DNA of 34,376 bases from Armatimonadota bacterium (GCA_003170595.1 PMZA01000378.1:7283-41658); one strand, 5' to 3'; numbered from the stretch's first letter, positions 1 through 7,406 are shown. Notes: a model not told the origin generated them from the sequence alone. Translations and numbers: made by a program.

Positions 1-99
1 CGACTACTCCCGCGACGCGATGCCTTCCCTGGCTTCGATGAGCTGACGGATTGTAGAAGGGCATCGTTCGGTGATGGCAAAGGCTCGTTGAACAGTAGT

Positions 100-117
100 C
101 GCACCCTTTAGGGTGCG
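100..117. repeat. short GTAG-anchored palindrome CGCACCCT-TT-AGGGTGCG
   Basis: Perfect 8-bp inverted repeat with 2-nt loop, preceded by CAGTAGT; same layout as other GTAG-led palindromes in the window. Confidence 0.6.
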
Positions 118-215
118 GCTGTGGCTGGTGGTGGGCCTTTGTCATGCGCACGTCCACAATCGTCCGCGCAAGAGGAGGGATGAGGAATCGGGGCATGGGG
201 ATCTCCTGCCTGCGG

Positions 216-629
216 TCAGGTTTCGTTCGGCGGCGCGCTCTCGCCGGATGAGGGGCCCTCAAGCTCGACGATCCGCATCTCCAGAATCGCCATCCGCTGG
301 GACAGCTTTATCAGCCGCGCCGTCAGCGTCGACACGATCACCGAGAAGTGCAGCAGCAGCCAGATCACCGTCACGATCGCCGCGACGAAGATCGCCGAGG
401 GCGGATAGACCGTGCCCGTGAGCCGCGCCAGGAGCTTGATCGACCCCGGCCACACCGACAGCACTAGCATGACCAGCCCACCCGCCAGCCACAGCAGCGC
501 GTAGTCCTCGCGCAGGCGGTTGCGGCGGATGAGTTCGATCGTGATGATCAGCATCATCGCGCTCAGGACGATCGCGGTGATCTGGATGTGGAAGGGCATC
601 ACTTGCGCCGAAGGAATCGGGGCGGGCAT
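216..629 (-). CDS. DUF2304-family small membrane protein
   Basis: 137 aa; three hydrophobic segments then a coiled-coil-like tail (LIKLSQRMAILEMRIVELE); directly downstream of a GT2 gene, the usual DUF2304 context. Start could be the internal Met at 599. Confidence 0.75.
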   Translation of the reverse strand: MPAPIPSAQVMPFHIQITAIVLSAMMLIITIELIRRNRLREDYALLWLAGGLVMLVLSVWPGSIKLLARLTGTVYPPSAIFVAAIVTVIWLLLHFSVIVSTLTARLIKLSQRMAILEMRIVELEGPSSGESAPPNET

Positions 630-632
630 GAC

Positions 633-1355
633 TTACGCTTGCCTCCAACGAACCGGCCGCCGCATGGCCGTGACCACCATCCCCAGCGCGACGCGGAACA
701 TGATGAAGACGGCCTTGGGCGTGTTCACCGACGACACCCCGCCCTGCCGCACCCGCATCTTCACGCCCACTTCCTTGATGCGGAAGCCGTGCTTGTTCAG
801 CCACACGATGGCCTCGGGCTCGGGGAAGAAGGTCGGGTAGTGCTGCGAGAGGAAGGCCAGCGTCTTGCGGTTGCAGGCGAGGAAGCCGGAGGTCACGTCG
901 TGGAGCTTGAGGCCCGTGATCGTGTTGGCGAGTCCGGCGAAGAGGTCGATGCCCATACGCCGAAAGAATGTCGGCTTCATGCCGCCCTCCTCATCCGCCA
1001 GGCGCGAGCCGAAGACGAAGTCGGCCTCACCCGCGAGCACCGGCGCGAGAACCTTCGGCGCTTCCGAGGGTGGATGCTGACCATCGCCATCGAGGCGGAC
1101 GAGGTAGTCGACGCCCGCTTCCAGCGCGGCCATGAGACCCGTCTGCACCGCGCCGCCGATGCCGAGATTCACCGGAAGACGGAGAACGTGCGCACCGCTT
1201 GCGCGCGCGACGTCGGAGGTGGCATCCATCGAGCCGTCATCCATGACGAAGACCAGCGCGTCGGGGTAGACCTCTCGCACCTCGGCGAGGACGGCGGCGA
1301 TGCTCTCTTCTTCATTGTAGGCCGGGATGATCACGGCCATCTTGCCTGAAAACAC
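633..1355 (-). CDS. family 2 glycosyltransferase (dolichyl-phosphate mannose synthase-like)
   Basis: MAVIIPAYNEEESIAAVLAEV, VFVMDDGSMDAT, LVRLDGDGQHPP are GT2/GT-A motifs. Real start may be ATG at 1340 rather than GTG at 1355. Confidence 0.9.
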   Translation of the reverse strand: MFSGKMAVIIPAYNEEESIAAVLAEVREVYPDALVFVMDDGSMDATSDVARASGAHVLRLPVNLGIGGAVQTGLMAALEAGVDYLVRLDGDGQHPPSEAPKVLAPVLAGEADFVFGSRLADEEGGMKPTFFRRMGIDLFAGLANTITGLKLHDVTSGFLACNRKTLAFLSQHYPTFFPEPEAIVWLNKHGFRIKEVGVKMRVRQGGVSSVNTPKAVFIMFRVALGMVVTAMRRPVRWRQA

Positions 1356-1360
1356 TATAG
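1341..1360 (+). repeat. solitary iteron-like motif CTTGCCTGAAAACACTATAG
   Basis: 20-nt exact match (opposite strand) to 26804-26823; 17-nt shared core with 3347-3366 except one base. Overlaps the start region of the GT2 gene. Confidence 0.8.
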
Positions 1361-1445
1361 CCCCTCCCCGGACTCTCCCCTGCTAGCCGCCTGCTTCAGA
1401 CTCACCCATCGCCTTCCCGAACGGCACCCCGTGTCGCCCCGGTCT

Positions 1446-1583
1446 GTCATCCTGAGGGAGCGGCGCCCTTTGCCGCGACCGAAGGATCTCCTCCTTTCGC
1501 CTTTCTCCCGGCAGCGCGGTGCGCGCTCCTCCACATGCCAAAAGGAGATCCTTCGTCGGCGCAGACCGCCTCCTCAGGATGAC
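1446..1583. repeat. dispersed palindromic REP/MITE-like element, copy A
   Basis: GTCATCCTGAG...GAAGGATCTCC...GGAGATCCTTCG...CCTCAGGATGAC; inverted ends and internal inverted motif shared with copies B-D. Confidence 0.85.
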
Positions 1584-1633
1584 AACGAAAAGCAAACGCG
1601 TAAAGGCAGACACGCGGACGTTCGCGACCCGCC

Positions 1634-3100
1634 CTAGTCCCCCACCTCGCTCTCCCCCATCGCCTTCTGGAAGGCTTCGCTGTGCCGGCGCGAGATGATC
1701 TTGACCATCTCCTCATTGTAGATCGCGCGATACACCGCGTGGGTTTCCCAGCCGCTCAGGAAGCGATGATTCTCGCCGATGAACTTCTGGATCTCGGTAT
1801 CCACTGCCTTCTGCTCCTCGAGCGGCAACTCCTTCAGCACTCCCTGCGCGGCCTCGCGTTGACGAGCGCGCAGGTCACGATCAGCCGCCTCTCGCGCCGC
1901 GTGCGAATCCTGCATCGTCGCGAGGGACGCCGGTTTGCGCGATACAGGTTCCTTCGCGAGATACGCCGCCGGCGGTCCCCACGATTCACGGATCGATTGC
2001 ACCAGCGCCGCCGCCGGTTCCCTCGCCGATCGGAAGGGCAGGTAGGTTATCTGCGCCCAGATGTCTCGCAGCGGATAGACCTGGATCAGCTCCGCCGCCG
2101 TCTTCATCGTCACGCCCTCGCTGAGCAGCCCTTCGAGAGCGGCTGTCGCCTGGGGTGCGAGAGCGGGACGACGATTCTCCTGCTTGCCGGCGAAGTAGTA
2201 CGTCGCTTTCTCGCTGCCCGATTGCGCCTGACCATACTCGACCTGCGTCAGGAATCCGCGGGCGATGAGTTCCTTGTGCGCGGGCTCGAGCTTGCGCTTG
2301 AGTTGCGACGGATAGTACGCCCGGCACATGCCCAGGTGCTCGAAGGCGAGCTTCTCGAGGGTGATTTGAAACGTCGGGCGATTCGGATACCGCTTCTTGT
2401 CGAGATACCGGTACAGCCGCCGCGCGATGGGGCTGCGCAGCGAGAAGTACAGGTCGGTATCGAGCATCTTGATGTTGCCCGCGCGGAAGCTGGTGAAGAT
2501 GACCTCGTTCCACGTGATGCAACTGAAGGGCACGTTGTCTTCCCTAGCGCCCCTCATCCGACGCTCATCGGCGAGGACGTAGTTGTCGATGATACCGAAG
2601 GCGACCGTCGTGTATCGTCGCGCGGCGTTATCCCAGAAGGCGTTCTCGGCCTTGATGCTCACCGTCTTCAGGCGATCGAGGGCGGCTTCGAGGCGGGTGT
2701 AGCTGCGTCCATCGGGCTTCCATCCCATCCGCGAGATGAGGTCGTATCGTGTTATCGGCACAGTCCTGCTCTCGAAACCCTGCTCCTTCGTGACCTCCAT
2801 CAGCGCGATGTAGACCTCCTCATCCGTCGCCGTGGGGAGGCCGTACTTCTCGGTGCCCGTGACTATCCATCGCCGCGCGACCATCTTGCCTTCGCCGGTG
2901 CGAATCTCGTCGTAGAACTCCAGCGTCGTCACATCATTCGGCGCGAGCTTCGAGAGTACCGCGAAGGGAAACTCCGAGAGATTCATCTCATCCCGGCCAA
3001 GGCGAATCGGCTGGAGCAGCGGATCGCTTTCGGGAGGAGGCTCGGAGATCGCATCCATTTCGTCGATCAGTAGCAGCGAATCATCGTGCATCTGCATCAC
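1634..3100 (-). CDS. RPA-type plasmid replication initiator protein (replication initiator protein A family)
   Basis: 488 aa; RRDEMNLSEFPFAVLS, GLPTATDEEVYIALMEV, TRYDLISRMGWKPDGRSYTRLEAALDRL, SSFTWNEV-like CITWNEVIFTSFRAGNIKMLDTDLYFSL, RRLYRYLDKKRY, KRKLEPAHKELIARGFL match the RPA initiator family as I know it. Start GTG 3100 or ATG 3097/3088. Confidence 0.9.
   Translation of the reverse strand: MMQMHDDSLLLIDEMDAISEPPPESDPLLQPIRLGRDEMNLSEFPFAVLSKLAPNDVTTLEFYDEIRTGEGKMVARRWIVTGTEKYGLPTATDEEVYIALMEVTKEQGFESRTVPITRYDLISRMGWKPDGRSYTRLEAALDRLKTVSIKAENAFWDNAARRYTTVAFGIIDNYVLADERRMRGAREDNVPFSCITWNEVIFTSFRAGNIKMLDTDLYFSLRSPIARRLYRYLDKKRYPNRPTFQITLEKLAFEHLGMCRAYYPSQLKRKLEPAHKELIARGFLTQVEYGQAQSGSEKATYYFAGKQENRRPALAPQATAALEGLLSEGVTMKTAAELIQVYPLRDIWAQITYLPFRSAREPAAALVQSIRESWGPPAAYLAKEPVSRKPASLATMQDSHAAREAADRDLRARQREAAQGVLKELPLEEQKAVDTEIQKFIGENHRFLSGWETHAVYRAIYNEEMVKIISRRHSEAFQKAMGESEVGD
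2744..2763 (-). repeat. iteron-like motif inside the initiator gene (CTGTGCCGATAACACGATAC)
   Basis: 15/20 match to CTTGACCGAAAACACGATAG (25098-25117); includes CCGATAACACGATA. Confidence 0.5.
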
Positions 3101-3139
3101 TCCGGCAGGGGCGGCTACGATGTAAGCTGCGGTGGTTTC

Positions 3140-3174
3140 CTATCGTGCTATCAGACAAGGCCCGGTTTGTCTGA
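3140..3174. promoter_or_regulatory. putative initiator-gene operator: inverted iteron plus half-iteron
   Basis: Reverse complement of 3140-3159 is CTTGTCTGATAGCACGATAG (17/20 to CTTGCCTGAAAACACGATAG); TCAGACAA (3151-3158) and TTGTCTGA (3167-3174) form a perfect 8-bp inverted repeat with 8-nt spacer, 40-75 bp upstream of the rep start. Confidence 0.7.
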
Positions 3175-3181
3175 AGAGTAA

Positions 3182-3205
3182 GAGAATCCAAGGTATAAGA
3201 TTCTC
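3182..3205. repeat. inverted repeat GAGAATC-N10-GATTCTC
   Basis: Perfect 7-bp arms between the operator and the iterons, within a locally AT-richer stretch (3170-3230). Confidence 0.6.
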
Positions 3206-3249
3206 GTAAGGCAGGAAGGTAAGGGTTTCGGGCGCTGAACGCAAGTGCT

Positions 3250-3366
3250 TTTGCCCGAGAACACGATGATCCTGTCCCGGAATCACGTAAGCCCTTGCCC
3301 GGTGACACGATGATTCCTTCCCGAGAGCACATAAGCGGGGGAGGCGCTTGCCTGAAAACACGATTC
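3250..3366 (+). repeat. iteron array / putative oriV
   Basis: 20-mers at 3250 (TTTGCCCGAGAACACGATGA), 3272 (CTGTCCCGGAATCACGTAAG), 3294 (CTTGCCCGGTGACACGATGA), 3316 (CCTTCCCGAGAGCACATAAG) at exact 22-bp pitch; fifth copy 3347 (CTTGCCTGAAAACACGATTC) 31 bp further. Confidence 0.85.
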
Positions 3367-3447
3367 GCGTGAGGGAGACCGTTCGGGGGAGAACTGACGG
3401 GGATAAGACGCCAGGAAATCGGTGCGATGAAAGTGCGGGCGACGCCG

Positions 3448-3891
3448 CTAGGTAATCCCACCAGGTAGCTCCTGTTCGCCAATCAACCGCAGGGCGCGGC
3501 TCACAATCTCGGAGCGCTGGGGCTTCTTGCCCGTGCGCACGAACTCGCTGGTCTGGATCTGATCGATGGTGACGATATCGTCGGCGTAGAGGTAGAAGGT
3601 CGCCTTGATGCGCTGAGGATCGGCAGGCGGCGGTTCAGGCTCAACACGAGGCGCCCTCGGGGCGGAACGAACTGGACGAGTGGCGCCGGCGGCGGTCGCG
3701 CGCGGCGCGGGTGCGTGAACCGGCTCAGGCGCGGGCTCGGGGGCGGGAAGGGCCGGATCGGTGCCGACCTCCTGAGCGTGATCGCTCTGCTGCGCGGAGT
3801 CGCGCTCCTCTTCCCTATCGGTGATCACCCGGTCGAAGAAGTCGCCGTAGGTGCGGCGAGCGGTGTCGGGCGTCAGTTGAGCGCGGCGCAA
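3448..3891 (-). CDS. ribbon-helix-helix DNA-binding protein, likely ParA partner/copy-control protein
   Basis: Pro/Ala-rich middle, C-terminal KATFYLYADDIVTIDQIQTSEFVRTGKKPQRSEIVSRALRLIGEQE resembling an RHH fold (strand, helix, SEIVSRAL helix). TTG start with AGGAGG upstream; starts 7 bp after the ParA stop. Confidence 0.7.
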   Translation of the reverse strand: MRRAQLTPDTARRTYGDFFDRVITDREEERDSAQQSDHAQEVGTDPALPAPEPAPEPVHAPAPRATAAGATRPVRSAPRAPRVEPEPPPADPQRIKATFYLYADDIVTIDQIQTSEFVRTGKKPQRSEIVSRALRLIGEQELPGGIT

Positions 3892-3895
3892 AATG

Positions 3896-4702
3896 TCATG
3901 CCTCCTGAAGTTCTGGTGCAGCGACTTGCTCGAGTTCGGTCGCCAGTTGGCGGTAGGCCTCGGCGACGGGATGGTTCGGGGCGTACTGGATGATGGTCAC
4001 TCCCGCGACGCCGGCCTCGCGCAGGCGGACGGTGCGTCCGACCGCGGCGCCGAAGATGCGGATGTGATCGCCGAGCACCTGCCTCACGCTCTCGACGACT
4101 TCCTGCGCGTGGAGCGTGCGCGGCTCGACCATCGTGAAGAAGAGTCCTGCGACCGCGAGGCTCGGATTCAGCTTCGCCTGGACCTTGTGCACGGTCTTCA
4201 GGAGGAGGCCAAGGCCGCGCATCGGAAGGAACTCGGCCTGCAGAGGGATGAGCACAAAATCGGCGGCGGCGAGGGCAGCGATGGTCAGCATGCCGAGGCT
4301 GGGGAGGCAGTCGATGAGGACGTAGTCGTAGGGCTCCGGGAGCTGGTCGAGGAGTTCGCGGAGGATCGTCTCGCCGCTGAGGGCGGTGAGGAGATCGGGC
4401 TCAGCCGCCGAGAGGGAGATGTTGGACGGGATGAGGTCGCAGCCAATCTGAGTCTCGAGGATGGTGTCTGGGAGGCGCGGCGAAGGCTCATCGCGGAGGG
4501 TCGCCGAAAGCGCGGCGTAGATGCTCGGATCGATCTGATCGGGGTCAAAACCGAGAGAGGTCGTCAAAGAGGCCTGGGGGTCAAAGTCGACGAGCAAAAC
4601 TCGACGGCCTTTCTCGGCGAGGGCGGCGCCCAGAGTCGCGCAGGAAGTAGTCTTTCCCACTCCGCCCTTCTGGTTGGCGAGTACGATGATAGGCATCGGC
4701 AT
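3896..4702 (-). CDS. parA: ParA-family partition ATPase
   Basis: MPMPIIVLANQKGGVGKTTSCATLGAALAEKGRRVLLVDFDPQASLT deviant Walker A; DYVLIDCLPSLGMLTIAAL; IPLQAEFLPMRGL. The ORF track extends to 5134 but the ATG at 4702 begins the conserved N-terminus. Confidence 0.95.
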   Translation of the reverse strand: MPMPIIVLANQKGGVGKTTSCATLGAALAEKGRRVLLVDFDPQASLTTSLGFDPDQIDPSIYAALSATLRDEPSPRLPDTILETQIGCDLIPSNISLSAAEPDLLTALSGETILRELLDQLPEPYDYVLIDCLPSLGMLTIAALAAADFVLIPLQAEFLPMRGLGLLLKTVHKVQAKLNPSLAVAGLFFTMVEPRTLHAQEVVESVRQVLGDHIRIFGAAVGRTVRLREAGVAGVTIIQYAPNHPVAEAYRQLATELEQVAAPELQEA

Positions 4703-4775
4703 GAAGCCTCGGCTGTTGCTGCGATCGAGAACAAGGATAACCACTAAGCAGCTTCCTGTCAAGACGCTCGCCTGT

Positions 4776-4839
4776 CCAGACAGCCAGACAGTAAAACATC
4801 TTGACCGCCAGACGCACGAACGCTCAGACAGCCAGACAG
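4776..4839 (+). repeat. phased octamer repeats, putative partition centromere/parA operator
   Basis: CCAGACAG at 4776, 4784 and 4832, TCAGACAG at 4824, CCAGACGC at 4808, all in one 8-bp register; 15-mer CAGACAGCCAGACAG exactly repeated at 4777 and 4825; inverted CTGTCTGG at 4976. Confidence 0.65.
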
Positions 4840-4902
4840 CGTTGGGACTTCGGTTGCTGGGGAGCGCGGGGTTTATCCAGCGCCGCGGTATTGAGCCAGG
4901 TC

Positions 4903-4937
4903 GCGGCGGGGCGTAAAGCCCCGCCCTACAGCAAGCC
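4903..4937. repeat. GTAG-anchored GC palindrome (GCGGCGGGGCGTAAAGCCCCGCCCTACAGCAAGCC)
   Basis: Near-identical to 32803-32837 and, on the opposite strand, to 8644-8680 and 14793-14824. Confidence 0.85.
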
Positions 4938-4992
4938 ATCCCGACAGCAAAACACGTAGACGTCTGAACAGGATGCTGTCTGGCTGGCTGGA

Positions 4993-7245
4993 CTACCTCC
5001 CGGCCAGGAGTCGCACGCACCAGTCTGCCACATGCCGCCGGGCGTGATCGTAGTCCTCGAGGCTCCATCCGTTCGGCAAGTTGAGCGAGCCGCCGATAGT
5101 GACCTTGCCGTCCTTGGTGGTCACCTTGTCCCACGCCGGAGTCTCTCGCACACTCGAGTTGTACTTGATGCTCGCGAGGATCTCTTTGAGGTCGCTCTCA
5201 GCACGAGACGCAAGCTCCGCCGATCGCCCGCCCTTCTTGCGCGCGGCGACGATGAGATCCCGCAGCAGCGCGATGTATCGATAGTCGTCGATGCCTTCGC
5301 GCATGCCTTCCCAGCCGATCGATGGCCCGCCGACGTGCCCATGCCCCGGCGGATAGTAGGCGACCTCATCGCCGAGCGGTCCGTCCTGGTCGTCGTAGGG
5401 ATCGCCAGCGACGGACTGGTACGCCCAGTTGAAGCAGCCGTCGATGCCCGCCGCTTCCTGGAACCAGCCCGCCACGTACCGGTCGACCACGGGCCGGTAG
5501 AACTCGACGTCGCAGTTGTAGATGAGCACCGTCTTGCCGTCCTTATGCGCCGAGGCGACGACCTCCGGCGGAGGCAGCGAGCCGTTGAAGTTCCACACGT
5601 CGCACAGCGGCCCGGCTACGTGGCGGAAGTAGTCGTCATCGGGACCGTCCTGCTCGGTCACGATGCCCGGCGCGAGCCGGCGAAGGATGTCGAGGAGGAC
5701 GCGATTGCGCTCCCCTGCGTCCGCTCCGCCCCAGGCGGGTTCATCGACCGGCTGGACGATGATCTTCGGCCCCTTCTGCTTCGCGGCGTAGTCCTCGACG
5801 TACTTCCAGATCCCGGCATAGGCCTCGGCGAAGCGCGGCTGATTGATCGGCCCGGCGGCGATATCCTGGGGCGTGTCGGCAAGCTGGAGCAGGGGCGCCG
5901 GGAAGCCGAGGTCGTGGTATAGCTGCATGAAGGTCTCATACCGCCCCTGCCCGGCGGGGAGGAAGTCCACGCGCTTGGCCTCGACATTGTTCTGCGCCGG
6001 GTCCCAGCCGAAGCAGAGGCCGACCGATGTCATGCCGTGGGCGCGCATGTCACGGAGGTGCGCCTCGAGCTTGACGAGGTCCTCGCCTTCCTCGAAGGCC
6101 GTCGGGCCCGTGTAGTAGACGCCCCACAGCTTGTCCTTCACCTCGGGCAGGGCGAAGGGGTAGATGTGGAGGGACACCGGAATCTGCACCGGCGCGCCCG
6201 ACGCGGTGGGGGAGAGGGGCTTCTCGGCGACGGTGACGATCGCCTTGTAGTCACCCGGCTTCGCATCCGGAGGGACATGGACCGTGAGCCAGAATCGCCC
6301 GACCCGCCCGGCCGCGAGGTCGACGCCCTCCTTCGGCTGCGCCTCAAGCAGAACGGGCATCCCCGCGATGTAGCGCGTGTCAGGATAGGTCCAGCGCTTG
6401 TCGAGGGCACGTACGACGCGCACGTCGACGGCGCTCGCGGCGATCTTGGCCTGGCCGCTGACGCGGTCGACATTCCCCGGCCCGGTGAAGTCGGAGATCA
6501 TCGCGGTGAGGCCATGCAAATCGCGTCGTGCCGCAATACAGATCGTCAGCGGCTCATACTCGCCCCGCGCGGCGGCGATGGACGGCTTGGGCGCAGGCTC
6601 ATCCTCGGCCGGCCAGTCGTCGGCGAAGACGTGCTGCATCCACGGCCGCTCGAAGGCGATCATCGCCGGCCCGGTGGGGGAGGGGAGGCCCGTGGGCACG
6701 CGGTCGGGCACATGGGTCACGGCCAGGAAGCTGCCCTCGAGGGTGACCAGGCGGAAGTGGTCGAAGAATAGCTCGACGTCGCCGCGGGGCTTGCTGATGT
6801 AGATGTAGACGCGCTGGAGGTGGGCCAGGTCGAGGTCGTACTTGAGCGAGCGTAGCCAGATCTTGATATGCGTCGTGGCCCCGGGCGCCAGGCTCTCGCC
6901 GCCGAAGACGCGCTTGCCGCTGAGGTCGTCAACGCGCCAGGCGAGCGGCGTGGGTTGGGCGGCGGGAGAGAAGACGTCGAAGGCCAGCGCGCCCGCGGAG
7001 GTCTGGTCGGGGGCGTCGAAGTTGAGGCTGAAGCCGGGCCACGAGTCGGCCTCAGAGCCCGCGAAGACGACGTGGAGGGAATGATCGCCATCGGTTGCGT
7101 GCTCGGCGACGCGCTCGAAAACTTTGAGGCCGGAGCCCTGGGCGAGCTGGGCGACGTCCGACGGGTCCTCGAAGGACAGGGGCAGGCGCGTGGACACCGT
7201 GGCGAGGGAAAGCACCAGCATCGCCGCGTTCGCGGTCGCAAGCAT
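4993..7245 (-). CDS. secreted DUF4091-type glycoside hydrolase-like protein
   Basis: N-terminal signal-like segment; C-terminal NFNGSLPPPEVV...GCFNWAYQSVAGDPYDDQDGPLGDEVAYYPPGHGHVGGPSIGWEGMREGIDDYRYIALL, characteristic of DUF4091 C-termini. Confidence 0.8.
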   Translation of the reverse strand: MLATANAAMLVLSLATVSTRLPLSFEDPSDVAQLAQGSGLKVFERVAEHATDGDHSLHVVFAGSEADSWPGFSLNFDAPDQTSAGALAFDVFSPAAQPTPLAWRVDDLSGKRVFGGESLAPGATTHIKIWLRSLKYDLDLAHLQRVYIYISKPRGDVELFFDHFRLVTLEGSFLAVTHVPDRVPTGLPSPTGPAMIAFERPWMQHVFADDWPAEDEPAPKPSIAAARGEYEPLTICIAARRDLHGLTAMISDFTGPGNVDRVSGQAKIAASAVDVRVVRALDKRWTYPDTRYIAGMPVLLEAQPKEGVDLAAGRVGRFWLTVHVPPDAKPGDYKAIVTVAEKPLSPTASGAPVQIPVSLHIYPFALPEVKDKLWGVYYTGPTAFEEGEDLVKLEAHLRDMRAHGMTSVGLCFGWDPAQNNVEAKRVDFLPAGQGRYETFMQLYHDLGFPAPLLQLADTPQDIAAGPINQPRFAEAYAGIWKYVEDYAAKQKGPKIIVQPVDEPAWGGADAGERNRVLLDILRRLAPGIVTEQDGPDDDYFRHVAGPLCDVWNFNGSLPPPEVVASAHKDGKTVLIYNCDVEFYRPVVDRYVAGWFQEAAGIDGCFNWAYQSVAGDPYDDQDGPLGDEVAYYPPGHGHVGGPSIGWEGMREGIDDYRYIALLRDLIVAARKKGGRSAELASRAESDLKEILASIKYNSSVRETPAWDKVTTKDGKVTIGGSLNLPNGWSLEDYDHARRHVADWCVRLLAGR

Positions 7246-7406
7246 GGCGACACCTCCGCGCAGCCGATTCGCTGGCGCGAAGCAATGCCCTCCACGGAGT
7301 TCCGCCGCAAGACCATCGGCAGCAGAAGTGCACCATCATGGAACGTCGGAAGGTGTAAGATAGTCCAACGGGGGAAGGGAGAGGCTTGCTCGGAGGTGAG
7401 CCCGCG

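Noticed and set aside
1383-1613. 76-aa minus-strand ORF
   Set aside because: Reads through palindromic element A and then the duplicated rep tail; not an independent gene.
1682-3073. 463-aa plus-strand ORF antisense to the initiator gene
   Set aside because: Shadow ORF; the minus-strand frame encodes a recognisable RPA-type initiator.
3250-3366. CRISPR array interpretation of the phased repeats
   Set aside because: 22-bp units are contiguous with no spacers, and no cas genes are present.
3081-3482. 133-aa and 73-aa ORFs across the origin region
   Set aside because: They run through the iterons and have no coding-like features; the region is better explained as oriV/operator DNA.
4870-4880. 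Possible DnaA box (TTATCCAGC) upstream of parA
   Set aside because: Only 7/9 to TTATNCACA and isolated; not enough to call a DnaA box.
4703-5134. Extended N-terminus of the ParA ORF as drawn in the ORF track
   Set aside because: It crosses the repeats and a palindromic element; conserved ParA sequence begins at 4702.
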